Assembly (NCBI GenBank): GCA_902465115.1
Contig: CABQMC010000008.1
Location: 1 to 20,662 of the forward strand
DNA from: an uncultured Collinsella sp.
GTDB lineage: Bacteria > Actinomycetota > Coriobacteriia > Coriobacteriales > Coriobacteriaceae
Direction: 5' to 3'
Length of the DNA: 20,662 nucleotides
The notes under the pieces were generated by a model. It saw nothing but the letters and a program-made list of their open reading frames with translations. It was not told where the DNA came from and did no database searches. Of this stretch, positions 14,839 through 20,662 are shown piece after piece. Positions within the stretch are counted from its first letter, which is position 1; every line of letters starts with the position of its first letter. The translations under genes were made by a program, and so were the position numbers.

Positions 14839-14963
14839 GCAGGATCTGAGGGCTAACCTTCGCGGACACTCCGCAGGACGAAAGAACCCCCGCCGCACGT
14901 AGTGCGCAGCGGGGGTTCTTTCATGTCCGAGGACGTCCGCGAAGGTTAGCCCTCAGATCCTGC
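14839..14963. repeat. perfect 29-bp inverted repeat enclosing a terminator
   Basis: Positions 14839-14867 and 14935-14963 are exact inverse copies. Between them, after unpaired 12-base flanks, a further perfect 14-bp stem (14880-14893 with 14909-14922) and a tip CGCAC-GTA-GTGCG (14894-14906) complete a nested structure about 125 bases long. The 11-base word TCCGAGGACGT occurs at 14821-14831 and 14926-14936. It begins 10 bases beyond the nifJ stop codon. No flanking target duplication was found. It could be an extended terminator, a MITE-like remnant or an RNA-processing structure. Confidence 0.8.
14880..14922 (-). terminator. nifJ terminator, possibly bidirectional
   Basis: A perfect 14-bp GAAAGAACCCCCGC/GCGGGGGTTCTTTC stem with a structured loop, ending in a T-rich stretch on either strand. 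It lies 51 bases past the nifJ stop and is the only terminator-like structure before the AT-rich gap. Confidence 0.75.
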
Positions 14964-14973
14964 GGTGGGAGAC

Positions 14974-18513
<3,540 letters not shown>

Positions 18514-18545
18514 ATACCCCTCTCCTCTCATATAGGTATACAGGC

Positions 18546-18561
18546 CCCGGCGATCGCCGGG
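18546..18561. promoter_or_regulatory. perfect 16-bp palindrome before nifJ
   Basis: CCCGGCGATCGCCGGG is its own inverse, 33-48 bases before the nifJ start codon, with TATACC close behind on the minus strand. It could be an operator overlapping a -35 region or a leader hairpin; it has no T run, so it is not a terminator. It does not resemble a Rex or FNR site. Confidence 0.45.
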
Positions 18562-18826
18562 ATGTTGGCGTGATGGGATTTACGCTGTTGCTTCCAATCA
18601 TCTGGCAGGCAGGCTCAGCAGCAGGTACGTGGCGTGGAGAGAAGACATGCCGAGGCGAGGGCCAGCTGATGCGCCCCACAGACCCGACCGCCCGTCTTGC
18701 ACATGACCGAGCGCCGCAAAGGCCGCATGCCGGATGCTCCCGGGCACGCCCCGGCGATGGGAAGCGCCCGCAACGGAAATCCGCATGCGGGTTTATTGTA
18801 CCCCGCCGTCAAGTGTAATTTCGGCA

Positions 18827-18853
18827 AATATAGGCGGGCGGTAAAGGTTTACC
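18827..18853 (-). promoter_or_regulatory. candidate promoter with overlapping inverted repeat
   Basis: TATATT (18827-18832 on the minus strand) could be a -10 box. Seven bases upstream lies GGTAAA-GG-TTTACC (18840-18853), an inverted repeat occupying the position expected for the -35 region and so well placed for an operator. No good -35 hexamer is visible, so the promoter assignment is weak. Confidence 0.3.
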
Positions 18854-18869
18854 TCGGGTGACTGCCGGG

Positions 18870-18904
18870 AGCAAAATGATCCCTTGGGGACGGAGAGACC
18901 ATTT
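18870..18904 (-). terminator. weak terminator-like hairpin after the FHA gene
   Basis: A 10-bp stem with G-U pairs (18874-18883 with 18895-18904) and an 11-base loop lies 11 bases after the FHA gene stop; on the minus strand only four T residues follow. The loop side contains TTGGGGAC, the same word as the repeat core at 13165-13249, so it may be a degenerate copy of a related palindrome. Confidence 0.45.
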
Positions 18905-18915
18905 GGCAGGACTGG

Positions 18916-19854
18916 CTAAAGGGCACCGAAGAGAATGGCGTAGGTAGTGGATTCGCCGAGCTTGAGCTCGTCGCCGGGATTGAGTTGGGCGGAACGGCCG
19001 GGCTCGACCTGAATGCAGACGCGCGTGGCCCCGTTTACCACCACGGTTCCGTTGGTGGACGACAAGTCCTCGACGTGCCAGATATTTTGAGCATCGCACC
19101 AGATATGGGCATGGCGGGCCGAGACATCGTCGCCGACGTCGGTAATATCGCCCTCACCAGTGGCCAGCGCGCCAATCTCAACACCCTGCTCACTCGGCTG
19201 AATCCAGCGCGGGGCGCTCACGACAAAACTGTTTTGCACGCGCAGCAAGCCCAAGGGGTGCGCCGGGGCGGGTTCGCGTTCGCCCGCGGTCAGCGACATG
19301 CCAAGCGAATGCGGCGTGGAGGTGCCTCCGCCACAGGTCGCGTGCGCGTAGTCGATGGCATAGTTCACCGAGGACCGCACATCCGCCGAACAACCGACGG
19401 CGACAAACAGCACCAGCACGGCCTCGGCGCGCTCGGCGGGCATGAGTTCCGCCGCCTGGGACAGGCGATCGAGCGCGTTGCGATAGAGATTTGTGTCCTG
19501 GTGGCACTCTTCGAGCGCGCGTACCATCGGTTCACCTGCAGAACCGCACACCATATTGATCACAGCCGTGGAGTCCATGGGATTGCGCGGGCGCAGGGCC
19601 AGTTGCGACATAATACGCGCAGCCGAGGTACCGTATTCGGCAAAGTAGCGCTGCTGAAGCGTGCCGACCGGCGCGCGAACGATAAAGCGGGAAACCCAAG
19701 AGCGATCGGCGGCTCGGCTCTGCGGGCTGCGGCCGTCGGCGAGCGGACGGGACGAAAGCACCAAGCCGCACAGCTCGATATGGCTCAGATGCGCCGCGCG
19801 CTTAAAGATGTCAAACATGGCCCCGCATGGGGTGAGCTCAACTTGAGATGCCAT
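18916..19854 (-). CDS. FHA-domain protein
   Basis: A 312-residue protein. The C-terminal forkhead-associated domain (about 225-310), which binds phosphothreonine peptides, shows the expected VSARHAHI (244-251) and DLSSTNGT (263-270) motifs, then PGDELKLGESTTYAILF. The Gly-Arg motif usual at the domain start is degenerate (EIGAL). Residues 1-220 match nothing I recognise; one hydrophobic stretch AEAVLVLFVAVGC (143-155) is too short to be a confident membrane helix. The ATG at 19854 follows GGAGG and is separated by only three bases from the stop of the kinase-like gene, so they are one operon and the FHA domain probably reads that kinase's phosphorylation (inference from frequent FHA/Ser-Thr kinase pairing in actinobacteria). 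Confidence 0.85.
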   Translation of the reverse strand: MASQVELTPCGAMFDIFKRAAHLSHIELCGLVLSSRPLADGRSPQSRAADRSWVSRFIVRAPVGTLQQRYFAEYGTSAARIMSQLALRPRNPMDSTAVINMVCGSAGEPMVRALEECHQDTNLYRNALDRLSQAAELMPAERAEAVLVLFVAVGCSADVRSSVNYAIDYAHATCGGGTSTPHSLGMSLTAGEREPAPAHPLGLLRVQNSFVVSAPRWIQPSEQGVEIGALATGEGDITDVGDDVSARHAHIWCDAQNIWHVEDLSSTNGTVVVNGATRVCIQVEPGRSAQLNPGDELKLGESTTYAILFGAL

Positions 19855-19857
19855 GAC

Positions 19858-20662
19858 CTAGGCCTCCTTGGTCGTAGAAATAGAATCGGACGATACTTCG
19901 ACAGGTCCGCCAAAAGTACGGGCAGCTGCGGCTCCACCGGCAAGCGGAGTCGCCATCTGGGCTTTTGTGCGTCGCGGTGCCGAAACGGGAAGTTCAAAGG
20001 CAAAGCCCATCGCAAGCAAAAACCACGTAAGCGTATAGGTTGCAACCAGAGCGGCAACAAGGCCGCCCATCACGGCGCGTTGGGAAAATACGCTACATGC
20101 AGCCACAACCAGCACCGGAACCTCGCAGGCAGAAAGCGCAAGCACACCCTGCAGGAAGCCCGAGCGCCGATCGCGCGCAAGTGCCCCCGCGGCAACGCCG
20201 GCTATGCCTGGCAGCGCCAACGCCAGTGCGGCAATAATACCCGGTAGCGACCCAGACCACACGAGCGATCCCAAAGTCGCCGTCACGCGAGCGCCCGACG
20301 CCAGCAGCGCGGCCGAAACCACGACCACAGCCCAAACCACGCCACAGACGACCGTCGCGCCGGCCATCAGCGCGCGACGAACCGCGCGGCCAGACGCATC
20401 CATGGGGCACGGCGTGAGCGGCTCGCCGCGGAGCGAACGACCGACATTTTGCGTATAGTGGTCACAAAACGCCGAGAGCGCCGCCTCGACCGCCACCGGC
20501 TCGGGACGATCTTTTTGATGGCTGGACAGACAGGCCATCACCACGTCGAACAGCTGGGCATCGACAAACGCCAGCGCATCACGTAGCTCTTCGGAATCCG
20601 GCTCAAGCCCTAGCTGCTGGGCCTGCTCGGCCGCGGCGAGCGCCACATCGGGCTCACGACGA
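19858..20662 (-). CDS. membrane protein, probable C-terminal part of a Ser/Thr protein kinase (partial)
   Basis: The frame is open to the right edge of the window, so the N-terminus is missing; a GTG at 20646 is internal rather than a likely start. The visible first 60 residues end in FDVVMACLSSHQKDRPEPVAVEAAL, which resembles the last helix region of a eukaryotic-type protein kinase domain (the C-L-x-x-x-P-x-x-R-P element). After about residue 90 come four hydrophobic segments (about 92-117, 133-155, 165-186 and 192-217, counting from that GTG), then a short polar tail. The kinase assignment rests on this one motif and on the FHA gene three bases downstream; without the catalytic loop it stays tentative. 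Four membrane segments after the kinase domain differ from the single-pass PASTA-type PknB layout. Confidence 0.6.
   Translation of the reverse strand, partial: RREPDVALAAAEQAQQLGLEPDSEELRDALAFVDAQLFDVVMACLSSHQKDRPEPVAVEAALSAFCDHYTQNVGRSLRGEPLTPCPMDASGRAVRRALMAGATVVCGVVWAVVVVSAALLASGARVTATLGSLVWSGSLPGIIAALALALPGIAGVAAGALARDRRSGFLQGVLALSACEVPVLVVAACSVFSQRAVMGGLVAALVATYTLTWFLLAMGFAFELPVSAPRRTKAQMATPLAGGAAAARTFGGPVEVSSDSISTTKEA

Larger units (their letters stand above)
18514..18915 (-). other. nifJ upstream region, probable long structured leader
   Basis: About 400 bases without a supported gene between the FHA gene stop and nifJ. It contains palindromes at 18546-18561, 18781-18790 (CCGCATGCGG) and 18840-18853, several GC-rich potential stems around 18720-18780, and -10-like hexamers TATATT (18827-18832) and TACAAT (18795-18800) on the minus strand. 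If either is used the nifJ leader is around 280-310 bases. A rightward frame at 18570-18818 looks like a chance frame. Confidence 0.45.

Noticed and set aside
14839..14963. Integron attC site suggested by the GGTTAGCC/GGCTAACC words in a long inverted repeat
   Set aside because: The words do not fit the RYYYAAC/GTTRRRY core, the arms are perfectly paired without the bulges typical of attC, and no cassette or integrase is present.

Overview
The window reads like a GC-rich anaerobic actinobacterium of the class Coriobacteriia, probably a Collinsella-type gut organism. This is inferred from the single-chain pyruvate:ferredoxin oxidoreductase, carbamate kinase, paired LytS/LytTR two-component systems, GC-biased third codon positions and short GGGGAC-core palindromic repeats. 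No rRNA, tRNA, CRISPR array, insertion sequence or prophage gene was recognised. All genes but one lie on the minus strand.

Right to left on the minus strand: (1) 18916-20662 holds the end of a membrane protein that looks like the C-terminal part of a Ser/Thr kinase, followed after 3 bases by an FHA-domain protein; together they look like a phospho-signalling pair. (2) 14974-18513 is nifJ, preceded by an approximately 400-base leader/promoter region with several palindromes and followed by a terminator nested inside a perfect 29-bp inverted repeat. (3) 13357-14319 is carbamate kinase (arcC), with an AT-rich upstream region and two strong hairpins behind it. (4) 12167-13168, the only plus-strand gene, encodes a membrane-anchored C39-like peptidase with a long disordered N-terminus; its stop codon lies inside a REP-like palindrome. 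(5) 8951-11812 is an APC-family permease plus metal-dependent amidohydrolase operon ending in a clear terminator. (6) 4276-8832 is a run of LytS-type sensor kinase, LytTR regulator, zinc-dependent phospholipase C-like protein and UMF1-family MFS transporter. (7) 799-4104 is a glycosyltransferase, a second LytS-type kinase and a second LytTR regulator. (8) 236-703 is a YfcE-type phosphoesterase.

The most notable points are: the kinase of the second LytS/LytTR set is broken inside the ATP-binding domain by what looks like an 11-bp deletion, while its regulator is intact and a close paralogous pair sits 4-6 kb away; a strong intrinsic terminator lies only 21 bases before the glycosyltransferase start; and a large nested inverted repeat follows nifJ.

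Functionally, the permease, amidohydrolase and carbamate kinase could form part of an amino-acid or ureido-compound catabolic route feeding substrate-level phosphorylation, alongside pyruvate oxidation by NifJ. That link is an inference from proximity and codon use, since no carbamoyltransferase is present. I see no clear evidence of a wholly new defence or mobile system.
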